NCBI GenBank assembly: GCA_002279765.1
Contig: NCCR01000017.1
Location: 11,118 to 75,117 of the forward strand
DNA length: 64,000 bases
Origin: Verrucomicrobia bacterium 12-59-8
Lineage (GTDB): Bacteria > Verrucomicrobiota > Verrucomicrobiae > Verrucomicrobiales > Verrucomicrobiaceae
Direction: 5' to 3'
Made by a program: the position numbers and the translations under genes. This document shows, one piece after another, positions 15,997 to 24,984 of this stretch. How positions within the stretch are numbered: position 1 is the stretch's first letter; each line of letters begins with the position of its first letter. The notes beneath the pieces were generated by a model. It did not search any database. It saw nothing but the letters and a program-made list of their open reading frames with translations, and was not told where the DNA came from.

Positions 15997-17235
15997 TCAG
16001 GCGTGGACAAGGGTGGGTTTCGAATGCCTTGAAACTGCATTCTTTTCTCTGGAGAGCCGGGATATGGAGACGTTTGCGAACATCTGTTCGAGATCGGAGA
16101 TGTAGTCGTCGAAGTCGTAGCGCTCGGAAACGAGCTGGAGGCCTTTTTGGCCGAATTTGCGGGCTTTTGTTTTGTTTTGGAGGAGATCGTCGATTCCTGC
16201 AGCGAAAGCAGTGCGGTTCATCCAGGGGATGAGATGGCCGTTGTGGCCGTCGATGAGCCAATCTTTGATGCCGCCGGCGTCGAAGGCTACGACAGGAAGG
16301 GCGTATCGCATGACTTCGAGGCCGATGGTGGCGATCGGCTCCGGCCACACGCTACTCAAAGCGACGACGCTGCATTCACGGTAGTAGGCCTTCAATTCTT
16401 CCTGCGGTATGAAGCCTTTGAAGTGAACTCGATCCGCGAGGCCGAGTTCACGGCTGAGCTCCTCGCAGGAGGCTTTGTGATTGCCATCGCCGAGAATGAT
16501 GCACTCGAAGTTGCTCTTCACCTTGGCCAGCGATTCAAGGAGCACGTCCACGCCTTTGCCGCGAATGATCTGGCCGGCGTAGAGGATCAAATTGCGATCG
16601 CTGAAGCTGCTGCGAAGTGTGGGATCTCCCATGCGGGGCACTGGCGCGTGGATTTCGATGCGGTTCTTGTCGAAACCGTTGTTCAGCAACTCGTCGCGCA
16701 TGTATTCAGTGACGACGACCATGCGGTCGAAGCAGCGATTGAGCGCGATCTCGCGCTTCTTGTCACGGTAGCTCACGTATTTAAGCGGAAAGCCGCCTGC
16801 ATTGTTTTTCACCACGCAGGCACCACAGCCGACGGCGCAATAGAGGCTGGCGGCACGCGTGCAGATCTTCCGGGTGAAGTAGTCATACTTGTAGCTGCGC
16901 ATGCAGTAGATGTCATGATCGTGCACCATGCGCACGAGCGGCACGCCGCTTTCCACGAGGGCCTGGATGACCTTCAGGTCGGCCATTTTGTGGACATAGA
17001 CTGCGTCTGGTTTGAAAGCAGCGAGAGCGGATCGGGTGCGAGCGGCGGAATCACCTTCGAGGCCAAAACGTTGTGGAAAGACCTGCTCCCAGCCGTCTTC
17101 GTTTTTGCCGGTGCCAGGTCCGTGCAGGATGCCGATGGCGTGACCGCGCTGACCAAGCTGCTCAGCAGTGATGAAGGCATTGGCTTCTGCCCCGGCAAGG
17201 GCTCCGAAGCGTTCGTGGACGTAAAGGAGTTTCAT
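15997..17235 (-). CDS. GT4-family glycosyltransferase
   Basis: GT-B glycosyltransferase of 412 residues. The N terminus (MKLLYVHERFGALAGAEANAF) has the first strand and a glycine/alanine loop. The middle has PLVRMVHDHDIYCMRSYKYD with several cysteines (CTRAASLYCAVGCGACV), an arrangement seen in some GT4 proteins of uncertain function. The donor domain shows LILYAGQIIRGKGVDVLLESL, CIILGDGNHK and SSVWPEPIATIGLEVMRYALP. All key GT4 residues are recognisable. It is the first gene of the exopolysaccharide run, 157 nt after the kinase gene, with a leader element 36 nt before its start. Confidence 0.88.
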   Translation of the reverse strand: MKLLYVHERFGALAGAEANAFITAEQLGQRGHAIGILHGPGTGKNEDGWEQVFPQRFGLEGDSAARTRSALAAFKPDAVYVHKMADLKVIQALVESGVPLVRMVHDHDIYCMRSYKYDYFTRKICTRAASLYCAVGCGACVVKNNAGGFPLKYVSYRDKKREIALNRCFDRMVVVTEYMRDELLNNGFDKNRIEIHAPVPRMGDPTLRSSFSDRNLILYAGQIIRGKGVDVLLESLAKVKSNFECIILGDGNHKASCEELSRELGLADRVHFKGFIPQEELKAYYRECSVVALSSVWPEPIATIGLEVMRYALPVVAFDAGGIKDWLIDGHNGHLIPWMNRTAFAAGIDDLLQNKTKARKFGQKGLQLVSERYDFDDYISDLEQMFANVSISRLSREKNAVSRHSKPTLVHA

Positions 17236-17270
17236 AAGGTGATGAAACTCGCGTGGAAATAGATAGGCGA

Positions 17271-17290
17271 AATCCCCGCAGGTGGGTGGG
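17271..17290 (-). repeat. Recurrent GC-rich leader element (copy 6)
   Basis: AATCCCCGCAGGTGGGTGGG on the plus strand, 36 nt before the GT4 start at 17235. It shares TCCCCGCAGGTG with copies 3 and 5. Confidence 0.6.
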
Positions 17291-17298
17291 CATGGTGT

Positions 17299-17395
17299 GG
17301 CTCTGCTCTCACGAGCCGGGTGCTCCTTGGCTCACTTACCGCGCACCCCCATAGGAGCAAGGAGGCTTCGGTATCGGCTTTGGAAAGCCGAGCTA
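17299..17395. repeat. REP-like repeat unit ending in a perfect palindrome
   Basis: The right end carries TCGGCTTTGGAAAGCCGA (17374-17391), a perfect eight-base inverted repeat, followed by GCTAC, in which the minus-strand TAG stop of the H-NOX-linked kinase lies. The order of short blocks (TGCTCTC, GAGCCG, AGGAG, the palindrome) parallels 8025-8130, so both are probably copies of one dispersed element. Confidence 0.5.
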
Positions 17396-20362
17396 CTTCA
17401 GGCGTGCCATCTGCTCGCGGAGAGCGGGCGCGGCGGATTCGAATGCTTGCTTTAACTGCGCGACGAGCCCTGACTGGTTGGCGCGAAGGTTGTTTTCGGC
17501 AAGCTGTTCGAGTTCGCGACAGAGCGTGTGCAGATAGGTGAGGCCGAAAAGGGAGCTGCTGCCCTTCAGGGAGTGTGCAGTGCGGCGCAGGCTGGCTTGA
17601 TCCTCACCGACGACGAGTTTTTCGAGATCCAGAATGCGCTCCGGCGTGTCTTTGAGCCAGTTTTCGATGAGTTCAATGCTGTCTTCGACACTGAGTTCAT
17701 CCGCCAACTGCCGGATAGCGTCATGGGCTGCGGTTTCATCGTCCGGCGACCATGTCGGAACGTCGGTGTCATCTTTGCTCTCAGGGAGGACTTGGATGCG
17801 GTTCAGGGCTTCAATAAGCGCCCTGGCACGGAGCGGTTTGGAGACATAGTCATCCATGCCGGCCTCGAGGCAGCGTTCGCGCTCGCCTGCCATGACATTG
17901 GCGGTCATGGCGATGATGCGGCAGCGTGGGCGTTGCCAGGCTGTGCTGGCCTCCATCTTACGGATGGAGCGTGTGGCATCGTAGCCATCCATGCGCGGCA
18001 TGTGGCAGTCCATGAGCACGGCGTCATAAACACCGCTGGCAAAGCGATTCACAGCATCTTCGCCATCACGGGCGAATTCGGCGGGGTAACCGTGCTTTTC
18101 GAGCATCATCATGGCCATGCGGGCATTCACCTCGTTGTCTTCAACGACGAGGAGTCGCGGCTTGATCCCATCTGGTGCGCTGGCGGAAACGCTTTCGCCA
18201 CGGGAACCCTCTTCTTCCGTCAGCGGGAGTTCTTGGGGCAAAGCCTCGCGCAGAGGGAGGCGCAACCAGAAGCGTGATCCGGCATGATGCTCGCTTTCCA
18301 CGCCGATCTGGCCACCCATGAGTTCGACAAGGTTCTTGCATATGGCGAGGCCGAGTCCCGTACCGCCGAATCGACGTGTGGTGGAACTGTCCACCTGTGT
18401 GAATGCCTGAAAGAGCTGAGTTTGCTGTTCGGGCGACATGCCAATGCCGGTGTCCGTGACGCTCATTTCGATGCTCACGGGACCTGCGGGCGGGGATTCG
18501 AGGCGCTGGACATCGATGGTGATTTTGCCTTCATCGGTGAACTTGATGCCGTTGCCGACGAGGTTCATCAAAATCTGCCGCACGCGACCAGGATCGCCGA
18601 TGAGCGAGGGGGGCACATCCGGGGCGATGTTCACGACGAGGTCAACCCCGCGCGCGGCGGCCTTGTGATGCAGGAGATCGACGACACCACGTATGACAGC
18701 GTCGAGACGGAAGGCTTCCTCGACGAGATCGAGCTTGCGGGCCTCAATCTTGGAGAAGTCGAGAATGTCCTCGATAATCGTCATGAGTGCATCGCCGCTC
18801 TGGCGCACGGCATCCACCATCTCGCGCTGCTTTGGCTGCAATTCGGTGTCCAGCAGGAGGGAGGACATGCCGATGATGCCGTTCATCGGCGTTCGGATCT
18901 CATGGCTCATGGTGGCGAGAAAGTCGCTCTTCGCATGGCTGGCCGCCTCGGCCGCCTCCTTGGCCTTGACCAACTGAAGCTCTGTCGATTTGCGCTCAAT
19001 AAACTGCCCCATCTGATTGCCGATGCCGCTTAGGGCTTGAAGCAGGGCTTCTTCGGGATCTGTGAACTCGGTGCTGAAAATCTCGAAGACGCCGAGGATT
19101 TCCCCGCGCGCTATCACGGGAAACGCCAGGGCACTTTTCAGCCGACAGGCTCGCGCGGCCTGAACACGTGGACAGTCCGCACTTTCGGGCAACTCGCGAA
19201 GCCACTGGCTCTGCTGTGTCTGCAGCACCATGCCCGGCAGTCCCTGTCCTGAAGTGAAGCGGCTTTCCTGGCTTATCTGGACGAAGGATGAGACATCCTT
19301 GGTGGGATCATGCCACAGCTCGGCAAGACACAACTCTTGGAGGCCGGGGTCGAGCATCCACATGCTGCCCACAGTCCAACTAAGCTTTGTGCAGATCATC
19401 TGGATCACTTTGGCCACAGCCTCGCGCATCGAGTCGGCATCGGCCAGGATGCGGCTGGCGGAGTATTGCAGGGCGCGCCTTTGATCATCCCGCCGCCGCT
19501 TCGTCACATCTGTCTCGATGGCCATGAAATTCACCACTTCGCCAGCCGGGTCGAGGATAGGCTGCACTTCGAGCGCGATCCAGTATTTGTAGCCAGAGCG
19601 GTGGTAGTTAACGATTTCGGTGCTGAAGCCTCTCTTCTGCTTAAGCATGGTCGAGATGTAGGCAACGGTGGCAGGGTCTGTCTCCTGGCCTTGCAGAAAA
19701 GAGCCGGGTGTCTTGCCGATGACTTCTTTCATGGGCCATCCGGTGATACGGGTGAAGCCCTCGTTAACCCATTCGATGCGGCCCACTGCATCGGTTACCA
19801 CGACCGCATTGTCCGTGCGCGCAGCGACCAGCGCGAGCTTGCGCGAGTGCGTCTCCTGCTCGCGGAGCTGTGTGCGCTGCGCCTTGAGGCGCTGGTTGAG
19901 CTTTTGCAGATCATCGGCGGCGATGCGTTGGGTTTGCAGCACCTGGAGAAAGTCGATGGTCTGGTCATGGACGGCGAAGTCGCTCATCGTCAGCCCGCAA
20001 GCCTCCACCTGATCGGGATCGGTGAGCCAAGGGGAGCCGAGCATGACTCCGCGCGCCGGATCATCCAGGATGATCACCTGTCCACGCAGGACACGGTGAT
20101 TTTGCCGGTCGTCCAGCAGGAAGAGGTGGTCGCGGTGCTCACCAGCGAGCGAATGGCTGAACTGCCCCCGGGGGCGTATCGAGAAAAAGACATCCTGCAG
20201 TCGCGCCCCTGGCACGGCCTTTGGACACAGTTTGGGCAAAGACGGACCGACCTCCAGAATCACATCCTGATCATCCCAGACGAAGTAGAAGGGGAACGCG
20301 CGAAGAAACTCGCGCGTGGGCAGGCTGCTGATGACGCTGGATTTGTCGGGGCGGAGATTCAT
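17393..20362 (-). CDS. HNOBA-PAS-GAF hybrid histidine kinase with REC and Hpt domains
   Basis: Multi-step phosphorelay kinase of 989 residues, the likely output partner of the H-NOX gene just upstream. The ATG at 20362 ([13 protein letters not shown]) overlaps the H-NOX TGA as ATGA. Domains in order: an HNOBA-like region ([60 protein letters not shown]) with a helical linker, about residues 15-170; PAS, about 175-290; GAF, about 305-455; HisKA with H487 in [13 protein letters not shown]; HATPase with DTGIGMS and [12 protein letters not shown] with D785 in [14 protein letters not shown] and the SKP lysine; Hpt with H930 in [16 protein letters not shown] is the domain that couples H-NOX to output in soluble guanylate cyclase. 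No membrane segment is present, so it is a cytoplasmic sensor complex. No effector gene with an output domain is adjacent. Confidence 0.92.
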   Translation of the reverse strand: MNLRPDKSSVISSLPTREFLRAFPFYFVWDDQDVILEVGPSLPKLCPKAVPGARLQDVFFSIRPRGQFSHSLAGEHRDHLFLLDDRQNHRVLRGQVIILDDPARGVMLGSPWLTDPDQVEACGLTMSDFAVHDQTIDFLQVLQTQRIAADDLQKLNQRLKAQRTQLREQETHSRKLALVAARTDNAVVVTDAVGRIEWVNEGFTRITGWPMKEVIGKTPGSFLQGQETDPATVAYISTMLKQKRGFSTEIVNYHRSGYKYWIALEVQPILDPAGEVVNFMAIETDVTKRRRDDQRRALQYSASRILADADSMREAVAKVIQMICTKLSWTVGSMWMLDPGLQELCLAELWHDPTKDVSSFVQISQESRFTSGQGLPGMVLQTQQSQWLRELPESADCPRVQAARACRLKSALAFPVIARGEILGVFEIFSTEFTDPEEALLQALSGIGNQMGQFIERKSTELQLVKAKEAAEAASHAKSDFLATMSHEIRTPMNGIIGMSSLLLDTELQPKQREMVDAVRQSGDALMTIIEDILDFSKIEARKLDLVEEAFRLDAVIRGVVDLLHHKAAARGVDLVVNIAPDVPPSLIGDPGRVRQILMNLVGNGIKFTDEGKITIDVQRLESPPAGPVSIEMSVTDTGIGMSPEQQTQLFQAFTQVDSSTTRRFGGTGLGLAICKNLVELMGGQIGVESEHHAGSRFWLRLPLREALPQELPLTEEEGSRGESVSASAPDGIKPRLLVVEDNEVNARMAMMMLEKHGYPAEFARDGEDAVNRFASGVYDAVLMDCHMPRMDGYDATRSIRKMEASTAWQRPRCRIIAMTANVMAGERERCLEAGMDDYVSKPLRARALIEALNRIQVLPESKDDTDVPTWSPDDETAAHDAIRQLADELSVEDSIELIENWLKDTPERILDLEKLVVGEDQASLRRTAHSLKGSSSLFGLTYLHTLCRELEQLAENNLRANQSGLVAQLKQAFESAAPALREQMARLK

Positions 20363-20916
20363 GCGGCAGCGGCACTCCAATGGACCTCAAACACATCATG
20401 ATCCGCTCCCTCAGACTTTGCCGCGACGAGAGTGACCATGGCCGGAGTGGAGTAGAGTTTCCCCAGACCCTGCACGAGACCCACCACGAAATCCGTCAGC
20501 CCCGAACGATGCGTGAAGTAGTGCAGGGTCAGCGAGCTTTCTCCAACGTCCGAGCACTCAAAACGCGGCGGCTGGAGCTTTGGATAGATCATCTGCACGC
20601 GGGTGTGGAAGTTCGGCAGATTAATAAGGAAGTCCTTCAGCGAAGCCCCGCCCGCCCGCATCATGGAGCCATAGCTCGTCGAGGCCGTCTGAAGCACCCA
20701 GTGCTCGCCAAACGCGATTAAAATTGAACTGGCTGAAGCCCCCAGCACCTCCGACGCCGCGCTGACGAGATCGTAGGTCATTTCATCCGGGTAGGCCTCA
20801 TTGCTGACAAACACTTCGACATCGACACCGGCCTTGAGCTTTATTGCTTCCCATTTGTCCTCCCCGAAACTGGTGACGACGAGTTCTTCGATGGCTTTGT
20901 TGACGAGTCCGTACAT
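20359..20916 (-). CDS. H-NOX heme-based NO/O2 sensor protein
   Basis: Stand-alone heme sensor of 185 residues. The N terminus [20 protein letters not shown] and the block [19 protein letters not shown] are characteristic of H-NOX. H104 in [13 protein letters not shown] is the expected proximal heme ligand. The heme-propionate motif, normally Y-x-S-x-R, appears here as Y133-F-T135-H-R137, a conservative Ser-to-Thr change. The position aligned with the distal tyrosine of O2-binding H-NOX proteins appears to be D142, which favours NO rather than O2 sensing, though this alignment is by eye. It is coupled by ATGA to the kinase, the usual arrangement in which bound NO changes kinase activity. Confidence in the family is high. 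Confidence 0.93.
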   Translation of the reverse strand: MYGLVNKAIEELVVTSFGEDKWEAIKLKAGVDVEVFVSNEAYPDEMTYDLVSAASEVLGASASSILIAFGEHWVLQTASTSYGSMMRAGGASLKDFLINLPNFHTRVQMIYPKLQPPRFECSDVGESSLTLHYFTHRSGLTDFVVGLVQGLGKLYSTPAMVTLVAAKSEGADHDVFEVHWSAAAA

Positions 20917-20979
20917 GGGGTGGGGCTATTAGAGTATTGAATGTGAACTTCATTGAACAATGACGCACGCCATTTCTCA

Positions 20980-21004
20980 GTCCCCCCCACATTTGGGGGG
21001 GGGA
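20980..21004. repeat. C-tract/G-tract inverted repeat upstream of H-NOX
   Basis: A run of seven C, then ACATTT, then nine G, which can form a strong hairpin, 64 nt upstream of the H-NOX start. It is looser than the leader elements of the polysaccharide genes and resembles the one at 24151. Confidence 0.45.
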
Positions 21005-21051
21005 GCGCGCTTCCACTCCGCCACGCCATGTGGAGGTATTATAGTTTCGGC

Positions 21052-21340
21052 TGGAGATGACTGCGGTCATCGAGTTCTTGGCTGCTACAACTGCGCGATG
21101 ATGGAGCGTTGGTTGGCGGGGAGATCGTTTTCGGTCCTTTGCTCCATCTCCCTTTAGAGATTGCGAATGGAAGAGAGACCCCAGAGAGAACTGCTGCCTT
21201 GCAAGGTAAGGAGGGTGCGGAGCGACTCAGCGAAATTTGCTCATCGGTGCCTGCGAGCGTTTCGAGTTCAAGAATACGCTGCTCGTGTCTTTGAACCAGT
21301 TTCCGACGATGTCTCTGGTGCCGAGTTCTTCCGCAAGCTA
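21052..21340 (-). pseudogene. Decayed Hpt domain remnant of the second hybrid kinase
   Basis: Directly after the TAG that ends the PAS kinase, the minus strand still reads like the Hpt domain of the neighbouring kinase in successive frames: LAEELGTRDIVGNWFKDT, then RILELETLAGTDEQISL, then LQGSSSLWGL, then REMEQRTENDLPANQR and IIAQL. The intact paralogue has [54 protein letters not shown] and LVAQL at matching places. The terminating TAG stands where the paralogue has CAG (Gln). At least two frameshifts and more stops follow, and the phospho-accepting histidine is gone. Confidence 0.8.
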
Positions 21341-23386
21341 CTGGAGGGCATCACCTGCTGGGGATGAGTCTTCAGCGGACTCGTTGCCTTGTTCGGTTTC
21401 AGCGAGGACTTGGATGCGGTTCAGCGCCTCAATGAGCGGCCTTGCTCGGAGCGGTTTAGAGAGGTAGTCGTCCATGCCAACTTCCAGACAGCGTTCGCGC
21501 TCGCCAGCCATGACATTGGCCGTCATGGCGATGATACGGCAGCTCGGTCGTTTCCAGAGCGGGTTGGATTCGATCTCGCGAATAGCACGTGTGGCTTCAT
21601 AGCCATCCATGTTGGGCATGTGGCAGTCCATGAGCAGGCCGTCATACACACCGCTAGTGAAGCGCTCCACGGCCTCCTCGCCGTCACGGGCGACTTCTGC
21701 TGGAAAGCCATGCTTTTGGAGCATCATCATGGCCATGCGGGAATTCACCTCATTGTCCTCGACAACGAGGAGGCGCGGCTTGATGCCACCGGAGGGTGTA
21801 ATGGCTGCTGTTTCATCTGTCGGTCCGGTCTCGCTTACCAAATGCTTCGCCTGGGTTTCTACAACCCGCAACGGCAACCGCACCCAGAAGCGCGAACCTA
21901 CGTGGCGCTTGCTTTCGACCCCGATGGTCCCCCCCATCAGTCCGACAAGGCGTTTGCTGATCGCGAGGCCGAGGCCCGTGCCGCCAAAACGGCGCGTGGT
22001 GGAGCTGTCCACCTGCGTGAAGGCTTGGAAGAGCTGGCTTTGCTGCTCCTCCGTCATGCCGATGCCGGTGTCTGACACGGTGATTTCAAGGTTTACTGGG
22101 CCTGCAACCATGGGTTTTTGGCAACTCACTTCGAGGCGAATGCTGCCTTCATCGGTGAACTTGATGCCATTGCCAACGAGATTCATGAGGATCTGCCGCA
22201 GTCTTCCTGGATCCCCCATGAAGGAGTCCGGTACATCTGGCGCGATACTGACAATCAGGCCGATGTGACGTGAAGCGGCTTTGTGCTGCAGCAGATCTAT
22301 GACACCATTGATGACGGCATTAAGCCGGAAGGCCTCTTCAACAAGCTCGAGCTTGCGAGCTTCGATTTTGGAGAAGTCGAGAATGTCCTCAATAATGGTC
22401 ATGAGGGCGTCACCGCTATGACGAACGGCATCCACCATTTCGCGCTGCGTTGGAGCCAGTTCGGTGCCGAGCAGCAGGGAAGACATGCCGATGATTCCAT
22501 TCATTGGAGTCCGGATCTCATGACTCATAGTGGCAAGGAAGTCACTCTTGGCATGACTGGCGGCTTCAGCCTTTTCTTTCTCGGCCTTGAGTTCGCTCTG
22601 GGTGCGCTTGAGTTCCGTGATGTCGGACTGCACGGCAATAAAGCGCACGATAGAGCCATCTTTGTCCTTGATCGGATTCACATGAAACTCCACCCAGTAA
22701 GGTTCGCCCGACTTTGTGTAGTTCAGCAATTCCGCCTGAAATGACTCCCCATTGCGCAGTTTTTGGCCGATCATGGCAGCCTTTTCTCGATCTGTCTCAG
22801 GTCCCTGCAGCACCCTGCCAGGCTTGAGCCCAGCCACCTCGTCGAGGCTGTAACCCGTGCGTTTGACAAAGGCATCGTTCACCCATTCAAAGCAGCCGGA
22901 AGCATCGGTGATCACGACCAGATTGTCCGTGAAACTTGCCACCAGGGAGAGCTTTTCCAGCTCCTGCTGATTTCGCCTCTGGTTGGTGACGTCATGCATC
23001 GTCCCGACAACCCCGGGGCCATCCAATGCGGAGATGGAGATTTCCATGGAGACAATCTCGTCATCGGAACGCCGAAAATGGATGACAGGCCGGTCCAGGC
23101 GGGAAGCCGCCCCTCCGGCGATGAGCTTTGCCAGCAAGGGCTGATCCTCCTCCACCACGTAGTTGCTCAGTCGGCCTCCCGAGGACGCCGCAACTGCGTA
23201 TCCCAGAGTGGCCGTCCAGGCTTTGTTCATGAACACCAGTTTTCCGTCCCCATCCGTCTCGAACACCACTTCAGAAAGAAACTCCACACGCCGCCGCATT
23301 CGTTTCTCGGACTCAATCAGAGCCTCGGTGAGGCGATAGGTTGCCTCAACATGGATATCCGTAAGTAATGTTGGATTCTCGTTCAT
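21338..23386 (-). CDS. PAS-PAS hybrid histidine kinase, C-terminally truncated
   Basis: Kinase of 682 residues. Two PAS domains (about 35-140 with VEFLSEVVFETDGDGKLVFM, and 150-262 with DNLVVITDASGCFEWVNDAF) precede HisKA with H289 in [13 protein letters not shown], HATPase ([29 protein letters not shown]) and REC with D587 in LLMDCHMPNMDGY and a final SKP. The kinase core is very close to that of the H-NOX-linked kinase, so the two arose by duplication. It lacks an Hpt domain because of a TAG codon, and remnants of that domain follow. No membrane segment is seen. It may hand phosphate to the Hpt domain of its paralogue, which is an inference. Confidence 0.9.
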   Translation of the reverse strand: MNENPTLLTDIHVEATYRLTEALIESEKRMRRRVEFLSEVVFETDGDGKLVFMNKAWTATLGYAVAASSGGRLSNYVVEEDQPLLAKLIAGGAASRLDRPVIHFRRSDDEIVSMEISISALDGPGVVGTMHDVTNQRRNQQELEKLSLVASFTDNLVVITDASGCFEWVNDAFVKRTGYSLDEVAGLKPGRVLQGPETDREKAAMIGQKLRNGESFQAELLNYTKSGEPYWVEFHVNPIKDKDGSIVRFIAVQSDITELKRTQSELKAEKEKAEAASHAKSDFLATMSHEIRTPMNGIIGMSSLLLGTELAPTQREMVDAVRHSGDALMTIIEDILDFSKIEARKLELVEEAFRLNAVINGVIDLLQHKAASRHIGLIVSIAPDVPDSFMGDPGRLRQILMNLVGNGIKFTDEGSIRLEVSCQKPMVAGPVNLEITVSDTGIGMTEEQQSQLFQAFTQVDSSTTRRFGGTGLGLAISKRLVGLMGGTIGVESKRHVGSRFWVRLPLRVVETQAKHLVSETGPTDETAAITPSGGIKPRLLVVEDNEVNSRMAMMMLQKHGFPAEVARDGEEAVERFTSGVYDGLLMDCHMPNMDGYEATRAIREIESNPLWKRPSCRIIAMTANVMAGERERCLEVGMDDYLSKPLRARPLIEALNRIQVLAETEQGNESAEDSSPAGDALQ

Positions 23387-23426
23387 GAACCAGCCGCATT
23401 CACGACAGACAGAAACGCTGAGTTTC

Positions 23427-24062
23427 CTAGGCTGCCAATGCTCTGGCTGTCAGCCCGGCAATCGGCATTTGTTCTTTCAACTCTAGGTTGGTCGCCACGT
23501 CGCCGTAAAGCGGAAATACATGGCTGCAATAAAAGTCCTGTTCCACCCGGGTGCGCGCTGAAGTGCAGTCAGAGAGGATCGTCACTTTATACCCGCGCTC
23601 GTACCCAGCGCGCCCGGTCGAGTCAATGCAAAGAGACGTGACCATGCCTGCAACCAGGAGGTTCTTGATCTTTCTCTCTTTGAGCACCTCCTCCAGGTTC
23701 GTCAGTGCAAAAGCGTTAAAACCCACCTTGCCGGAGACATAGGTGATGCGATCAGCAAACGCCAGGAGTTCGGGTATCGTTTCAGCACCAAAGGTTCCTT
23801 CTTTGAAGGCACCGACTTGTTTGATGGTGTCCAGAATGCCCACTGAATTCGCCAAAGCCCGATAATCAGGCTTCAGGATGATTGGCGTTGAAATGATGGT
23901 CAAATCCGAAGGCGCAAAATGCGTGACGAGCTCCATCGTATGGTCGAGCGTGCGGTTGACCCGCTCTGCTTCTTCCACCACACCACGAAGTATGCCATTG
24001 GCGGCAAAGTAATCATTTTGATAGCCTACAAGAATGAGTGCGGTTGAATTGATGTCGATCAT
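23427..24062 (-). CDS. Isochorismatase-family cysteine hydrolase
   Basis: A protein of 211 residues with the isochorismatase/nicotinamidase fold. The catalytic triad is visible: D17 in LVGYQNDYF, K112 in YVSGKVGFNAF and C145 in VAGMVTSLCIDSTG, followed by GYKVTILSDCTSA. The ATG at 24062 (MIDINSTALILVGYQND) fits the family N terminus; longer frames to 24143 add unrelated residues. It lies 40 nt upstream of the PAS kinase in the same direction and could be co-transcribed with it. The substrate is unknown: an amide or isochorismate-like ester is typical, and the gene is not obviously tied to signalling. Confidence 0.88.
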   Translation of the reverse strand: MIDINSTALILVGYQNDYFAANGILRGVVEEAERVNRTLDHTMELVTHFAPSDLTIISTPIILKPDYRALANSVGILDTIKQVGAFKEGTFGAETIPELLAFADRITYVSGKVGFNAFALTNLEEVLKERKIKNLLVAGMVTSLCIDSTGRAGYERGYKVTILSDCTSARTRVEQDFYCSHVFPLYGDVATNLELKEQMPIAGLTARALAA

Positions 24063-24150
24063 GCGGATTGAATATTTGAGTGGTGATGGTTCATCGTTCT
24101 GAGTTGCGCACGGTGAAGCGCCTGATCCATCGCATCTAGCCACCCATCGT

Positions 24151-24175
24151 CACCCCCCACGATTGAGGGGGGGGC
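24151..24175. repeat. C-tract/G-tract inverted repeat upstream of the isochorismatase gene
   Basis: CACCCCCC, then ACGATTGA, then a run of eight G, 89 nt upstream of the isochorismatase start. Same style as the element before H-NOX. Confidence 0.42.
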
Positions 24176-24581
24176 ATCGTAGCAGACCAGAGCGTGAGCA
24201 ATGTAGCCTAGATCGCGGGGAAGGGGGCCAGCACGGTCCAACGCGTGAACACGGCGCTGGCGGCGTGAAGGAAGCAAAGAGTTTAGGCTAAAAGCCATAA
24301 AGACACCACGGGTGACATCACTACTGGACCAAAGAGGCGACGGATGGACTTTAAAGACAATGGTTTACAATGCAGGGCCTTAAGGTCCGTGAGGGAAGGT
24401 CCGACTTGGCTGGTGTGCTCGTGGTGCCGCTGGAACCATCACAAATTAAATAACTATGGTGCGCCTCTTTCCTGGTCGGCAGTTCACTTTAAACAGTAAA
24501 ACATTCAGTTTGCACCATTCAAACCGGGAGGTTCAACGTCACGTACACATTATGCATCGGGCTGTAAGCCTTATAAAACAA

Positions 24582-24599
24582 CGAATCTATAAAGATTCG
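24582..24599. promoter_or_regulatory. Perfect inverted repeat in the leader of the giant gene
   Basis: CGAATCTATAAAGATTCG: seven-base arms CGAATCT/AGATTCG around ATAA, about 390 nt before the start of the giant gene. It could be an operator or an RNA hairpin; no regulator is identified. Confidence 0.35.
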
Positions 24600-24984
24600 A
24601 TTCCTGACGGGGACACGGCGTGAAAACACGGGCTGAGAGAATGGGAGAGGAAGATATAATAGCAATATTTACCATAAATAATGGGTTAAATCCGCTTTGC
24701 AGGTGATGTCAATTAGGTGGCATACGCGTATTGGGTCGGGTTTAACGGTGGCGATTTAAACTGTTGGAAATCAATGGTTTGTATTTTTTTTGAGAAACAA
24801 CAAAAAATGGTTGTCTGGTAAGGGGTCTCTGTGTTCAAATACAAAGATAATCTTTAGATGCAACCAACCCAGACCTGCAAACAAGTAAAGAAAGTGGCAG
24901 CCTTAAGTCTTTCCAAGAAGACACGTGGCTCCGCATGCCTGCATTTTTGACCGCAGCGACTCGGGATATTTCCAATTTTATTAT

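Larger units (their letters stand above)
24063..24984. other. Long AT-rich intergenic region before the giant surface-protein gene
   Basis: Divergent intergenic region of 922 bp with no credible coding sequence. It holds a C6/G8 inverted repeat near its left end, a perfect inverted repeat at 24582-24599, and an AT-rich stretch (about 24650-24870) with several TAAA/ATAAT-like hexamers. A smaller palindrome ACAAC/GTTGT lies at about 24798-24815. Promoters for both flanking genes must lie here, but I could not pick a convincing -35/-10 pair. Confidence 0.6.

Noticed and set aside
15930..16040. Longer start for the priming transferase at 16040
   Set aside because: It would translate the leader element and overlap the upstream GT4 gene. 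The added residues match nothing in the family.
24811..24851. Promoter with TTGTCT and GATAAT before the giant gene
   Set aside because: The spacing between the two hexamers is about 29 bp, too long for a standard sigma-70 promoter.
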